Below are positions 1-8,170 of a DNA stretch of 64,000 nucleotides, piece by piece; the stretch's first letter is position 1; each line of letters opens with the position of its first letter. Source of the stretch: Lachnospiraceae bacterium (GTDB lineage Bacteria; Bacillota; Clostridia; Lachnospirales; Lachnospiraceae); NCBI GenBank assembly GCA_016287675.1, contig JAEFAR010000002.1, positions 1-64,000 on the forward strand, in the 5' to 3' direction. Below the pieces are notes generated by a model. The model was not told where the DNA came from and did not search any database. It worked only from the letters and a program-made list of their open reading frames with translations. The translations under genes were made by a program, and so were the position numbers.

Positions 1-1079
1 AAAAAGGGCTTAAGATCATATGCCCCAAGGATAACCTTACCGATCTTGGATGGTCCGACAACGTACCTATATGCGGTATCGCTGATGTGGAAGAGCTTGC
101 GGAGATCCTGTGCGATAAAGATTTTGAAGACCATTTTAGTCCACTATCGGACGTAGTCCCGCATCTTAAAAATGATCGTGATCCCTTCCCTTTTCATGGT
201 ATTTACGGTAATCCCGGGGCAAAGAGGGCTTTGATGATAGCTGCTGCCGGGGGACATAATGTTCTGATGACGGGAAAAGCCGAAAGAGAAAAGAAAAAGC
301 TTGCAGAAGCTTTTTTAAAGCTTTTGCCGCCCTTAACCCAAAATGAGATGATACAGATACTAAAAATGAATTCCGTGATGGGAGAAAGTGTAAGAGATAT
401 TGTTGAAAGAAAAGCAGTTGTCCTTGATCCGTCCCAAAACCTTGATCCCAAGGTGATCTGCGGAGCTCATCAGGGTGTTTTGTTCTGTGAAAATGCCAAT
501 TCTTCAAAAGCGGCAAATGTTTCTCTGATCAGAGAAGGGTTAAAAAGATCGGGTCTGAGGATCGGAGAAAGTACAAAAGTTCTTCCTTGCAGTTTCTTTC
601 TTTTTACATCCGCAACTCTTTGTCCCTGCGGAAATTACCCCGATAAGGAAAAATGCGAATGTACTTTGAAACAGATAAGTAAACATCTGGCGTCTCTGGA
701 TGAGTTTTACAAAGAAGTTTCAGATCTTTCGGTCATGGTTTACGATCCCGATTTCCGTGCTTTAAAAGAACAGGACAGTAACTATTGTGATAATTACGGA
801 AAGATCATGTCAGCAAGAAAAAGGCAGACTTTAAGATTCGGGGGGCTCCAAAGACTGAACGCGGATATGACGGACACGGAAAGTGAAAAGTATTGCGATC
901 TTTCAGAAAAATGCCGTATGTTTTTAACGAGCCTCCTTCCCGAAAACTACGGGATCTCAGACTACTTTAAAATGCTCCGTGTTTCAAGGACTGTCGCAGA
1001 TCTTGAAGGATCGGATACAGTCTGCCCCGAACATCTGGAAGAAGCCTTTTATCTGGTGGGGGAAAGGAGAACTGTATGA
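1..1079 (+). CDS. YifB/ComM-family Mg-chelatase-like AAA protein with degenerate ATPase motifs (5' truncated by window edge)
   Basis: The frame is open to the left edge (first full codon at base 3), so the N-terminus lies outside the window. The visible part aligns by eye with YifB/ComM: the end of a Lon-protease-like domain, then an AAA module beginning GNPGAKRALMIAAAGGHN and ending in a Mg-chelatase C-terminal region with CPCGNYPD and ARKRQTLRF. Family members normally carry a GPPGSGKT Walker A and LFLDE Walker B. Here the Walker A place (about 267-297) reads GKAEREKKK and the Walker B place (about 472-495) reads VLFCEN, and the usual HRPFRxPHH block is gone. This predicts no ATP hydrolysis. 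It overlaps dprA by the ATGA junction, which fits a DNA uptake or recombination role; ComM is a branch-migration helicase in naturally competent bacteria. The fold family is clear, but retained function is doubtful. Confidence 0.8.
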   Translation, partial: KGLKIICPKDNLTDLGWSDNVPICGIADVEELAEILCDKDFEDHFSPLSDVVPHLKNDRDPFPFHGIYGNPGAKRALMIAAAGGHNVLMTGKAEREKKKLAEAFLKLLPPLTQNEMIQILKMNSVMGESVRDIVERKAVVLDPSQNLDPKVICGAHQGVLFCENANSSKAANVSLIREGLKRSGLRIGESTKVLPCSFFLFTSATLCPCGNYPDKEKCECTLKQISKHLASLDEFYKEVSDLSVMVYDPDFRALKEQDSNYCDNYGKIMSARKRQTLRFGGLQRLNADMTDTESEKYCDLSEKCRMFLTSLLPENYGISDYFKMLRVSRTVADLEGSDTVCPEHLEEAFYLVGERRTV

Positions 1080-1969
1080 ACGTAACTCTTAAGTATCATT
1101 GGCTGAATTCTTTTAAAGGCCTTTCACCGGAAGCAAAACAATTCCTTGTGGGGAGATACGGTATCGATGATCTCTATGCACTTAACAGGAAAGGATTTGA
1201 AGAAGTAATTAAAGAAAATGATCTGAGGCTTGAACCGGGAATACCGGATTCTACGGAAGAGGGATTTAAAAACTCCTGTATAAAAAGCTTTGAAGATGCT
1301 CTGAACAGTAAAGCAGCGATCATATGCCCGGAGGACCCGGGGTACCCGGAGGCTCTTAAAGAGATCTACACACCGCCTCTTTGTCTTTATTATCTCGGGA
1401 ACCTTCCGACGGGTAAAAGTCTGGCGGTGGTGGGGGCAAGAAACTGCTCGGATTACGGCTTCAGGATGGCAGGATACTTTGGAGGCGGATTGGCAAAAGC
1501 AGGAATTGAAGTGATCTCCGGAATGGCAAGGGGGATCGACGGAGCTGCCCAAAGAGCTGCCCTGAACGAGGGAGGAAAAAGCTTCGCGGTACTGGGTTCC
1601 GGGGTTGATGTCATCTATCCCGGTGAAAACAGGGATATTTACGAGAGGATGATCCAAAAAGGGGGAGTGATCTCCGAATTTCCTCCGGGGGAACCGCCGA
1701 ATGCCGCAAATTTCCCTCGAAGAAACAGGATCATCTCGGCACTTGCCGAAGGCATATTATTAATAGAGGCGAGCTATCGATCGGGTTCACTGATCACCGT
1801 TAATTACGGACTGGAACAGGGGAAGGAGATCATGGCGGTTCCGGGAAGGATAGATGAAAAGTTTTCGGAAGGATGTCTGGACATTATCAAGTCGGGAGCC
1901 ACGCCGGTAACTTCCGTTAAAGACGTTCTTTTTACCATGGGCTTTGCTGATTGTACAAAAGCCCAATAA
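1076..1969 (+). CDS. dprA: DNA-processing protein DprA
   Basis: DprA (Smf) binds incoming single-stranded DNA and loads RecA during transformation and plasmid establishment. The 297-residue protein has an N-terminal helical region and a central Rossmann-like fold. Family landmarks are VVGARNCSDYG, SGMARGIDGAAQRAAL, VLGSGVDVIYP, the FPRRNRIIS block and the SGSLITVNYGLEQGKEI segment. The length suits a DprA without the C-terminal winged helix domain found in longer members. The start ATG overlaps the upstream stop codon (ATGA), so the two genes are translationally coupled. dprA upstream of topA is the usual arrangement in Bacillota. Confidence 0.96.
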   Translation: MNVTLKYHWLNSFKGLSPEAKQFLVGRYGIDDLYALNRKGFEEVIKENDLRLEPGIPDSTEEGFKNSCIKSFEDALNSKAAIICPEDPGYPEALKEIYTPPLCLYYLGNLPTGKSLAVVGARNCSDYGFRMAGYFGGGLAKAGIEVISGMARGIDGAAQRAALNEGGKSFAVLGSGVDVIYPGENRDIYERMIQKGGVISEFPPGEPPNAANFPRRNRIISALAEGILLIEASYRSGSLITVNYGLEQGKEIMAVPGRIDEKFSEGCLDIIKSGATPVTSVKDVLFTMGFADCTKAQ

Positions 1970-1980
1970 ATTTTTTATTT
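1939..1980 (+). terminator. Probable intrinsic terminator overlapping the dprA 3' end
   Basis: GGGCTTT (1939-1945) pairs with AAAGCCC (1958-1964) around a 12-base loop and is followed by an A/T stretch with six T residues (1971-1976). The right arm lies only 3-5 bases before or across the dprA stop, so the hairpin is inside coding sequence. It separates the yifB-dprA unit from topA, which has its own promoter next to it. Confidence 0.6.
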
Positions 1981-2007
1981 GACAAAACCAATTTTCTGTT
2001 ATATTTT
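1979..2007 (+). promoter_or_regulatory. sigma-A promoter for topA
   Basis: TTGACA (1979-1984) is a perfect -35 element, and TATTTT (2002-2007) follows after 17 bases (TATATT at 2000 is an alternative with 15). A small palindrome GTGTTAAACAC (2018-2028) lies between the -10 and the topA ribosome site and could be an operator; that is a guess. Confidence 0.7.
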
Positions 2008-2059
2008 ACCATTTACTGTGTTAAACACGGAAATATTATACAATTAACGGAGCTATGAT

Positions 2060-4060
2060 ATGCCTAAACATCTTGTTATAGTGGAATCACCCGCTAAAGC
2101 AAAAACAATAAAGAAATATCTCGGCACCAATTATGAAGTTATCGCATCCAACGGACATGTGAGAGATCTTCCGAAAAGTCAGATGGGTGTTGATGTTGAG
2201 AAGGATTTTGAACCAAGATATATTACGATAAGAGGTAAGGGAGACATCTTAGCCAAGCTTCGCAGGGAAGTGAAAAAGTCAGACAGGGTTTATCTCGCAA
2301 CGGACCCTGACCGTGAAGGGGAAGCCATTTCCTGGCATTTGGCAAGTGCACTTAAACTTGAAGACAAGCAGTTCTGCAGAATAACCTTTAATGAGATAAC
2401 AAAGAATGCCGTAAAGAATTCCATAAAAAATGCCAGAGAGATCGACATGAAACTGGTGGATGCACAACAGGCCAGAAGAGTTCTGGACAGAGTTGTGGGC
2501 TATGAGATCTCGCCTCTTTTATGGGAAAAGATCAAGAGGGGATTGAGCGCGGGACGTGTTCAGTCAGCTACTCTCAGAATGATCTGTGACAGGGAGAATG
2601 AGATCAATGCCTTTGTGGCAAAGGAGTATTGGGACGTTACGGTGTCCCTTTCTTCTCCGGATGTTAAGAAACCTTTTGAAGCAAAACTGGTTAATATCGG
2701 CGAAGAAAAGGCGGAGATCGGAAGCAAAGCCGAAGTTGACAAGATCCTGAGTGATCTTAAGGGAAAGAAATTCAAGTTTTCCGAGATCAAGTTTTCGAAG
2801 AGACAGAAAAAAGCACCTCTTCCTTTTACCACAAGTACATTGCAGCAGGAAGCTTCCAAACAGCTGAATTTCTCTACACAAAAGACAATGAAGACTGCCC
2901 AGCAGCTTTATGAAGGTATCGATGTTAAGGGACACGGGACCATCGGCCTTATTACTTACCTTCGTACGGATTCCACAAGAATTTCCGCAGAAGCTGAAGC
3001 CGCAGCAAAAGATTACATCACAAAGACCTACGGAGTAGCATCCTATTCGGAACACAATTCAAAGGATAACGGCAACAAAAAGATCCAGGATGCTCATGAA
3101 GCAATCCGGCCGACCTATTGTGAACTTACTCCCGCGGAGGTTAAGGACAGCCTTCCCAGAGATGCTTTCAGGCTTTATCAGCTGATCTGGAAGAGGTTCA
3201 TCGCAAGCCGTATGCCTTCCGCCGAATACAACAGTGTTAATGTGAAGCTCACCTGCGGTGATTACAGATTCAGCGCAGTATCTTCAAGCCTTGTAAACGC
3301 AGGGTTCATGAATGTTTACAATGACAGGGATGAAGAAGATGAAAAGTCGGGTGCAGCTCTTGACGGATTGAACGAAAGATCGGTGATCAAATCCGGCGAG
3401 ATAGTTCCCAACCAGCATTTTACATCACCTGCTCCCCATTTTACGGAAGCGTCGCTTGTAAAGACGATGGAAGAACTTGGGATCGGAAGACCCAGTACAT
3501 ATGCACCGACCATTACCACACTTCTTGCGAGACATTACGTGACCAAAGAAAACAAGAACATATACGTTACGGAATTGGGAGAAGCTGTTAACGATGTTAT
3601 GATCAAGGCTTTCCCTTCTATCGTCGATCTGAATTTTACAGCTACCATGGAGACTTTACTGGATGGCGTCGCCGAAGGAAATGTTCAGTGGAAGACCATA
3701 ATCAGGGAGTTTTATCCCGATCTTGAAAAGGCCATAAGCGATGCGAAGGAAGCTCTTGCCGATATCAGGATAGAAGATGAAAAGACTGATGTTATCTGTG
3801 AAATGTGCGGAAGAAACATGGTCATCAAATACGGTCCTCACGGGAAATTCCTGGCATGTCCCGGATTCCCTGAGTGCAGAAACACAAAGCCTTACCTTCA
3901 GAAAACAGGGGTCAAGTGCCCTCAGTGCGGTAAGGAGATCGTTATCTGCAAGACCAAAAAAGGCAGAAGATACTACGGTTGCGAGGGTTATCCCGAATGC
4001 AATTTTATGGCCTGGCAGCTGCCTAAAGGGGAGAAGGAAGACAAGGACAACAAAAACTAA
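2060..4060 (+). CDS. topA: DNA topoisomerase I (type IA)
   Basis: Relaxes negatively supercoiled DNA through a transient 5'-phosphotyrosine link. The 666-residue protein starts with the TOPRIM domain (HLVIVESPAKAKTI; TDPDREGEAISWH with the acidic metal-binding DxDxxxE). The active-site tyrosine is Tyr300 in GLITYLRTDST. The clamp region includes GIGRPSTYAPTI. Two four-cysteine zinc ribbons close the protein (CEMCG...CPGFPEC and CPQCG...CEGYPEC); E. coli TopA has more C-terminal ribbons, and two are common in Bacillota. The start is the ATG at 2060 behind ACGGAGCT. The position next to dprA and codY matches Bacillus-type synteny. Confidence 0.98.
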   Translation: MPKHLVIVESPAKAKTIKKYLGTNYEVIASNGHVRDLPKSQMGVDVEKDFEPRYITIRGKGDILAKLRREVKKSDRVYLATDPDREGEAISWHLASALKLEDKQFCRITFNEITKNAVKNSIKNAREIDMKLVDAQQARRVLDRVVGYEISPLLWEKIKRGLSAGRVQSATLRMICDRENEINAFVAKEYWDVTVSLSSPDVKKPFEAKLVNIGEEKAEIGSKAEVDKILSDLKGKKFKFSEIKFSKRQKKAPLPFTTSTLQQEASKQLNFSTQKTMKTAQQLYEGIDVKGHGTIGLITYLRTDSTRISAEAEAAAKDYITKTYGVASYSEHNSKDNGNKKIQDAHEAIRPTYCELTPAEVKDSLPRDAFRLYQLIWKRFIASRMPSAEYNSVNVKLTCGDYRFSAVSSSLVNAGFMNVYNDRDEEDEKSGAALDGLNERSVIKSGEIVPNQHFTSPAPHFTEASLVKTMEELGIGRPSTYAPTITTLLARHYVTKENKNIYVTELGEAVNDVMIKAFPSIVDLNFTATMETLLDGVAEGNVQWKTIIREFYPDLEKAISDAKEALADIRIEDEKTDVICEMCGRNMVIKYGPHGKFLACPGFPECRNTKPYLQKTGVKCPQCGKEIVICKTKKGRRYYGCEGYPECNFMAWQLPKGEKEDKDNKN

Positions 4061-4122
4061 ACACAAAATTATGTATAGACATGTAAATTATTTGAATTTT
4101 GTGTTAAATTTGATTTGCAGGG

Positions 4123-4151
4123 TTGCAATTTTATAAATTGCGTGGTAATAT
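4123..4151 (+). promoter_or_regulatory. codY promoter with an internal palindromic operator candidate
   Basis: TTGCAA (4123-4128) and TATAAT-like TAATAT (4146-4151) are separated by exactly 17 bases. A perfect inverted repeat, GCAATTT-TAT-AAATTGC (4125-4141), begins inside the -35 and fills the spacer, so a dimeric protein bound there would block RNA polymerase. The A/T-rich symmetry loosely recalls the CodY box (AATTTTCWGAAAATT). Autoregulation is therefore possible, but the match is weak. Confidence 0.65.
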
Positions 4152-4205
4152 CAAGCGCAGTTAATAAATTTATAGCAATAAGGCAATTAAGGAGGCTTAA
4201 TTTCA

Positions 4206-4991
4206 ATGGGAGTACAACTCTTGGACAAAACAAGAAAGATCGGTAACCTTTTGCACAACAACAGTTCAAATAAGGTTATATTCAGCGATATCTGCCTTGT
4301 TTTGAGTGACATTCTCGACTCCAACATCCTTATCATCAGTAAAAAGGGTAAGGTACTCGGAGCAAAAAACAGATCTGATATCGAGATCATTACCGAACTC
4401 TTGGGTAACAGCGTGGGTAAATTCATTGACAGAGATCTCAATGAGAGATTCCTTAACATTCTTTCCACAAAGGAAAATGTTAATCTTACCACCCTCGGTT
4501 TTGAATCGGACGGCATAGAGGATTATGAAGCAATCATCGTTCCGGTAGTGATTTCCGACGAGAGACTGGGTACCACATTCATTTACAAGAAAAAGAGCAA
4601 TTACTCACTTGATGACATCATTCTGAGTGAGTATGGTTCTACAGTAGTAGGACTTGAAATGATGCGTTCTGTAAACGAAGAACAGGTGGAAGAGTATCGC
4701 AAGGTACAGGTTGTAAAGTCTGCCATAGGCACACTTTCTTATTCCGAACTTGAAGCCATCACTCACATCTTCGGAGAACTGGAAGGAACGGAAGGAACCC
4801 TTGTTGCAAGCAAGATCGCAGATCGTGTGGGCATCACAAGATCCGTTATCGTAAATGCTCTCAGAAAATTCGAAAGCGCAGGGGTTATCGAATCCAGATC
4901 TTCAGGCATGAAGGGAACATACATCAAGGTGCTTAACGATTATGTTTTCGCAGAGCTTGGGATTGACAGAAGAAAATCGAAAGCAGAATAA
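4206..4991 (+). CDS. codY: GTP-sensing global transcriptional repressor CodY
   Basis: CodY responds to GTP and branched-chain amino acids and represses stationary-phase genes. In Bacillus subtilis its targets include the fla/che operon and hag. The 261-residue length is standard. An N-terminal GAF-like ligand domain (about 1-155) is followed by a winged helix-turn-helix; SKIADRVGITRSVIVNALRK and the downstream wing ESRSSGMKGTYIKV are close to the family consensus. The start ATG lies 9 bases after AAGGAGG. The gene directly precedes the flagellar operon, as in Bacillus, but is separated from it here by a terminator and new promoters. Confidence 0.98.
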   Translation: MGVQLLDKTRKIGNLLHNNSSNKVIFSDICLVLSDILDSNILIISKKGKVLGAKNRSDIEIITELLGNSVGKFIDRDLNERFLNILSTKENVNLTTLGFESDGIEDYEAIIVPVVISDERLGTTFIYKKKSNYSLDDIILSEYGSTVVGLEMMRSVNEEQVEEYRKVQVVKSAIGTLSYSELEAITHIFGELEGTEGTLVASKIADRVGITRSVIVNALRKFESAGVIESRSSGMKGTYIKVLNDYVFAELGIDRRKSKAE

Positions 4992-5022
4992 CAGCATTTC
5001 GGATATTAAGGAAGATATATAC

Positions 5023-5049
5023 AAAAGGACTTGAAAGAGTCCTTTTTTT
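5023..5049 (+). terminator. codY intrinsic terminator
   Basis: AAAAGGACT (5023-5031) pairs with AGTCCTTTT (5038-5046) around a 6-base loop, and the T-run extends to 5049. On the minus strand the same hairpin is followed only by a short U stretch, so it would be a weaker stop for antisense transcription. Confidence 0.88.
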
Positions 5050-5098
5050 GTTTAAAAAAATTAAATAAAAATAAATGATCAAGAAAAAATAACTATAT

Positions 5099-5126
5099 TT
5101 ATCGGCAGGCTATGACACAAGATTTA
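5099..5126 (-). promoter_or_regulatory. Sigma-28 (FliA/SigD)-type promoter on the minus strand, antisense toward codY
   Basis: Read on the minus strand, TAAA (5126-5123) is followed after 16 bases by GCCGATAA (5106-5099). This is a full match to the sigma-28 consensus TAAA-N14-16-GCCGATAA/T. The same two elements with the same spacing occur on the plus strand before flgE, and both sites continue with ATA. Transcription would run leftward through the codY terminator region and antisense to codY. No minus-strand gene follows. Confidence 0.65.
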
Positions 5127-5167
5127 GTAGCTCCAAAAAAAATAGCTGAACATATCTTGTGTTTTTT
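5115..5167 (+). promoter_or_regulatory. Inverted repeat with T-run upstream of the fla/che promoter
   Basis: ACACAAGAT (5115-5123) is the exact reverse complement of ATCTTGTGT (5154-5162), with 30 bases between them, and six T residues end at 5167. As RNA it would be a terminator-like hairpin for read-through from codY. As DNA the right arm covers the -35 of the flagellar promoter and the left arm lies inside the minus-strand sigma-28 site, so one dimeric regulator could act on both promoters. Confidence 0.5.
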
Positions 5168-5184
5168 AAGAAATACGTTATAAT
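5157..5184 (+). promoter_or_regulatory. sigma-A promoter of the fla/che operon
   Basis: TTGTGT (5157-5162) and a perfect TATAAT (5179-5184) are 16 bases apart, giving a leader of roughly 105 bases before flgB. The sequence around the -35 (CAT..CTTGTG followed by T6) is repeated before motA at 17560-17594. Confidence 0.75.
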
Positions 5185-5297
5185 ATTACAAGAATAATTC
5201 GGCGTTTATGCACATGTATCAGAACGACGGAGACTTTACGGGAAGAATGTGTCGTCCGATATATAATACAGATTCCCTTGAAAAAAGGAGGTTACTG

Positions 5298-5690
5298 ATG
5301 ATTACATCCGATGCATATAATTACATTAACATCTTAAACAAGGCGGCTTCAGCCAGCTGGACCAAGAATGAGATCATTGCGAACAACCTTGCCAACGTTG
5401 ATACACCCGAATTTAAAAGATCGGATATGGATTTTGAAGGTATGCTGAGACAGGCCATGTCCCAAACGGGAACCAATAATCTTGACAAGAAGGTTGCCAA
5501 TCTTCAGATGGCAGCTTTGAAGCCTTCGATCTACAAGGACTATGAAGAACTCAGTTACAGATATGACGGCAATAATGTGGACATTGACACGGAAAATGCC
5601 TATCTTGCCGATAACCAGATAAAGTTTTATGCGTATCTGAATGCTATCAATCAGGAATTTGACAGGATCAAGATGGTCCTGCAGAAATGA
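5298..5690 (+). CDS. flgB: Flagellar basal-body rod protein FlgB
   Basis: Forms the most proximal part of the flagellar rod, exported by the flagellar type III apparatus. The start is set at ATG 5298, 5 bases after AGGAGG (5287-5292). The frame is open upstream to an ATG at 5208, but that one has no ribosome site and would add 30 residues foreign to the family. The resulting 130 residues are normal for FlgB. The N-terminal rod motif is seen in IIANNLANVDTPEFKRSDMDFE. It is the first gene of the fla/che operon. Confidence 0.96.
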   Translation: MITSDAYNYINILNKAASASWTKNEIIANNLANVDTPEFKRSDMDFEGMLRQAMSQTGTNNLDKKVANLQMAALKPSIYKDYEELSYRYDGNNVDIDTENAYLADNQIKFYAYLNAINQEFDRIKMVLQK

Positions 5691-5705
5691 TCGGAGGTGT
5701 GATCT

Positions 5706-6167
5706 ATGTCAGTAATGTCTACACTTAATGTTTCCGCAAGCGGAATGACTGCCCAGAGAACAAGAATGGACATCATTGCCCAGAACATCGCAAACGTTAG
5801 TACTACAAGAACCGATGACAACAAACCTTACGTCCGCCAGACAGTGGTTTTTGCCGAAAGATCCGGAAACAATAAGAATTTCCAGAATGCTTTGGATTCC
5901 GCAAAGACCGGTGTCAATTACAAGAAGAATGTGGGAAACGGTGTCAAGATCACGGATATAGTGGAAGATCACGTTACGTCCATGAAAAAGGTTTACGATC
6001 CGGCTCATCCCGATGCTGATGAGGAAGGATACGTTACTTACCCCAATGTTGATACGGTAACGGAAATGACCAACCTTATCTCCGCCAACCGTTCTTATGA
6101 AGCTAACGTCACAGCTTTCAATGCCACGAAGAATATGCTTCTTAAGGCAATGGAAATAGGAAGCTGA
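5706..6167 (+). CDS. flgC: Flagellar basal-body rod protein FlgC
   Basis: Proximal rod subunit of 153 residues. The N-terminal rod signature is SASGMTAQRTRMDIIAQNIANVSTT. The C-terminal helix contains the EMTNLISANRSYEANVTAFNA block shared by rod and hook proteins, which packs against the N-terminal helix in the assembled rod. AGGTG just before the ATG serves as ribosome site. It lies 15 bases after flgB. Confidence 0.97.
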   Translation: MSVMSTLNVSASGMTAQRTRMDIIAQNIANVSTTRTDDNKPYVRQTVVFAERSGNNKNFQNALDSAKTGVNYKKNVGNGVKITDIVEDHVTSMKKVYDPAHPDADEEGYVTYPNVDTVTEMTNLISANRSYEANVTAFNATKNMLLKAMEIGS

Positions 6168-6179
6168 CGGAGGTAATTT

Positions 6180-6515
6180 ATGGCAATTGATCTTTCTTCC
6201 TTAGGGAGTGTTTCGTCTGTATCTTCGGTGGGGAATGTATTGACCAGGATCAATTCGACGAAAGACAGGAAAAATGAGGGGAACATCACAAGCTTTGCCG
6301 CTTTATTGGATTCTGCGAGAGGGATGATCAAAGAGACCGAGGACTACACCAACAAGGCAGAAGAGGCTGAAATGGCCTATATGCTCGGGTTGAACGACAG
6401 CCTTTCCGATCTTCTCGTTGCGCAGACAAAGGCGAATGTGTCTTTGCAATACACGGTAGCGGTGAGAAATGCCGTAATAGATGCATATAAAGAAATTATG
6501 GCTTTACAGTTCTGA
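6180..6515 (+). CDS. fliE: Flagellar hook-basal body complex protein FliE
   Basis: FliE joins the MS ring to the rod and is the first axial export substrate. The protein has 111 residues, with the conserved C-terminal half seen in SDLLVAQTKANVSLQYTVAVRNAVIDAYKEIM. The N-terminal third is Ser-rich and variable, as in other members. GACGGAGG precedes the ATG, and the gene is 12 bases after flgC. Confidence 0.96.
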   Translation: MAIDLSSLGSVSSVSSVGNVLTRINSTKDRKNEGNITSFAALLDSARGMIKETEDYTNKAEEAEMAYMLGLNDSLSDLLVAQTKANVSLQYTVAVRNAVIDAYKEIMALQF

Positions 6516-6541
6516 TTAAAGTATAGACAGAGGTTTGTTAT

Positions 6542-8134
6542 ATGCCCGAACAGATAAAAAATCTTCAAAAAAAAGTGCTTGAATACTGGAATAAATGGAC
6601 AACCAAGCAAAAATCCATAATCATCGGAAGTTTTGCCGGGGCTGTCGTTGTTATTGCTGTATTTGTTTTCTTTCTCAGCAGAACACGTTACACCAAGCTT
6701 TATACTTTCCAGGACACTCAGACCGCCAGCCGTGCGGTTACCACGCTGAAAGAGGCGGGGTATGCTTCAAAGCTTGATTCTGACAAGATCACGGTGTTTG
6801 TGGATGAAGATCATTATGTAGAGGCTGTTTCTACTGTTTACTCTGCCGACATCGGCGATGATTCCTTTGATATCAATGACCTTTTGGACACTTCTTTAAC
6901 CACCACTAACGGTGAAAGATTACAGAGAACTTTCTTAAGAAGCGAATCGGTCATGAAGAGCGGTATCATGTGCATACAGGGAATTACCGATGTCACCATC
7001 AACTATATTCCCAAAGACACTTCTAATTCAGTTATTGCCGCAAACCAGACCATTCCTGCGGCCGTTACCATCACATACAACAATAAATTTGATAAAAAAC
7101 AGGTTGCGGGTATTGCAGCCATCGTGGCCAAGGGACTCGGAAACAAAAATACCGACGACATTACCATTGTGGATCACAGAGGAGAAGTCCTTTTTGACGG
7201 TTCCGAAGTTGACATCGAAGGTCTTGATCTCACAGACAAAGTGACAATGGAAAAGCGTATCAAGGGTGAGTACCAGGAATGTGTTACAGGTGCACTCATT
7301 ATGAACGGATACACTGAGGTTGATGTTGCCACCTATCTCAAGCTCAATTGGGACAAGGTCACACAGAGGTTTGAGGAATACCTGCCTCTTGAGGGAGAAG
7401 ACAGAGGTGTTCTTATTGAGTACCATGAAACTTCTTCTTCCAATACAAACACATCGGGTGATGTTCCGGGAACCGACACCAATGATGAAACGGACTATAT
7501 GCTTTCGACCGGAGGAAACGGTAATTCCGAAACATATACTGAAGATGATTTTTACAAACCCAGTCTGAAGATCACGGAGACTGCATACAATTCGGGGACC
7601 GTTTCCGATGCATCTATCTCTGTTACCGCAAGACGTGTGGTAAAGAGAACCAAGACCGAGCTTGAACTTCTGGGCGAGCTTAACGATGATATGACCTACG
7701 ACAGATACATTCTGGCTCATCAGGATCCTGTCAGGACCACAACTCCCGATGAACTTGTAAGAGTCGTTTCCCTTGCAACAGGTATTCCCGAGGATGATGT
7801 TATCCTCATTACATACGATGTTTATCAGTTTATTGACGATCAGGCATCAAACATCGATGTAACGATGGTTGTGCAGATCGCGCTTGCGGTTCTTCTGCTT
7901 GTTATCCTGTTGATCGTAATCCTCAGAGGCATGAGACCTGTCGAGATCACGGAGGTTGAACCTGAATTGTCCATTGAACAGCTGCTTGCTACCACCAAGG
8001 AGAATCAGAGCCTTGAGGATGTTGAATTCAGTGAAGAATCCGAGACCAGAAAGATGATCGAGAAGTTCTTCGACGAGAATCCGGAGGCTGTTGCCGCACT
8101 CTTAAGAAACTGGCTGAACGAAGACTGGATGTAG
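6542..8134 (+). CDS. fliF: Flagellar MS-ring protein FliF
   Basis: Builds the membrane MS ring on which rod, switch and export gate assemble. The 530 residues have an N-terminal transmembrane helix (about 25-45), ring-building motifs (YSADIGDDSFDINDLLD region and the R-rich stretch GERLQRTFLRSESV), a Gly/Ser/Thr-rich insertion (about 298-335), a second transmembrane helix (about 440-465) and a cytoplasmic FliG-binding tail. The tail ends in MIEKFFDENPEAVAALLRNW, typical for FliF. The ribosome site is AGAGG, a little weak. Confidence 0.97.
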   Translation: MPEQIKNLQKKVLEYWNKWTTKQKSIIIGSFAGAVVVIAVFVFFLSRTRYTKLYTFQDTQTASRAVTTLKEAGYASKLDSDKITVFVDEDHYVEAVSTVYSADIGDDSFDINDLLDTSLTTTNGERLQRTFLRSESVMKSGIMCIQGITDVTINYIPKDTSNSVIAANQTIPAAVTITYNNKFDKKQVAGIAAIVAKGLGNKNTDDITIVDHRGEVLFDGSEVDIEGLDLTDKVTMEKRIKGEYQECVTGALIMNGYTEVDVATYLKLNWDKVTQRFEEYLPLEGEDRGVLIEYHETSSSNTNTSGDVPGTDTNDETDYMLSTGGNGNSETYTEDDFYKPSLKITETAYNSGTVSDASISVTARRVVKRTKTELELLGELNDDMTYDRYILAHQDPVRTTTPDELVRVVSLATGIPEDDVILITYDVYQFIDDQASNIDVTMVVQIALAVLLLVILLIVILRGMRPVEITEVEPELSIEQLLATTKENQSLEDVEFSEESETRKMIEKFFDENPEAVAALLRNWLNEDWM

Positions 8135-8170
8135 ATTTATTTAAAATGATCAAATCGGAAAGGCACGTGT

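Noticed and set aside
4095-4109. CodY box upstream of codY (AATTTTGTGTTAAAT)
   Set aside because: Four mismatches within A/T-rich DNA and no symmetry; not reported as a feature.
5208-5297. Longer flgB start at ATG 5208
   Set aside because: No ribosome site, and FlgB proteins begin at the point of ATG 5298, which has AGGAGG.
5604-5620. GCCGATAA inside flgB as a sigma-28 promoter
   Set aside because: No TAAA at 14-16 bases upstream, and it lies in coding sequence.
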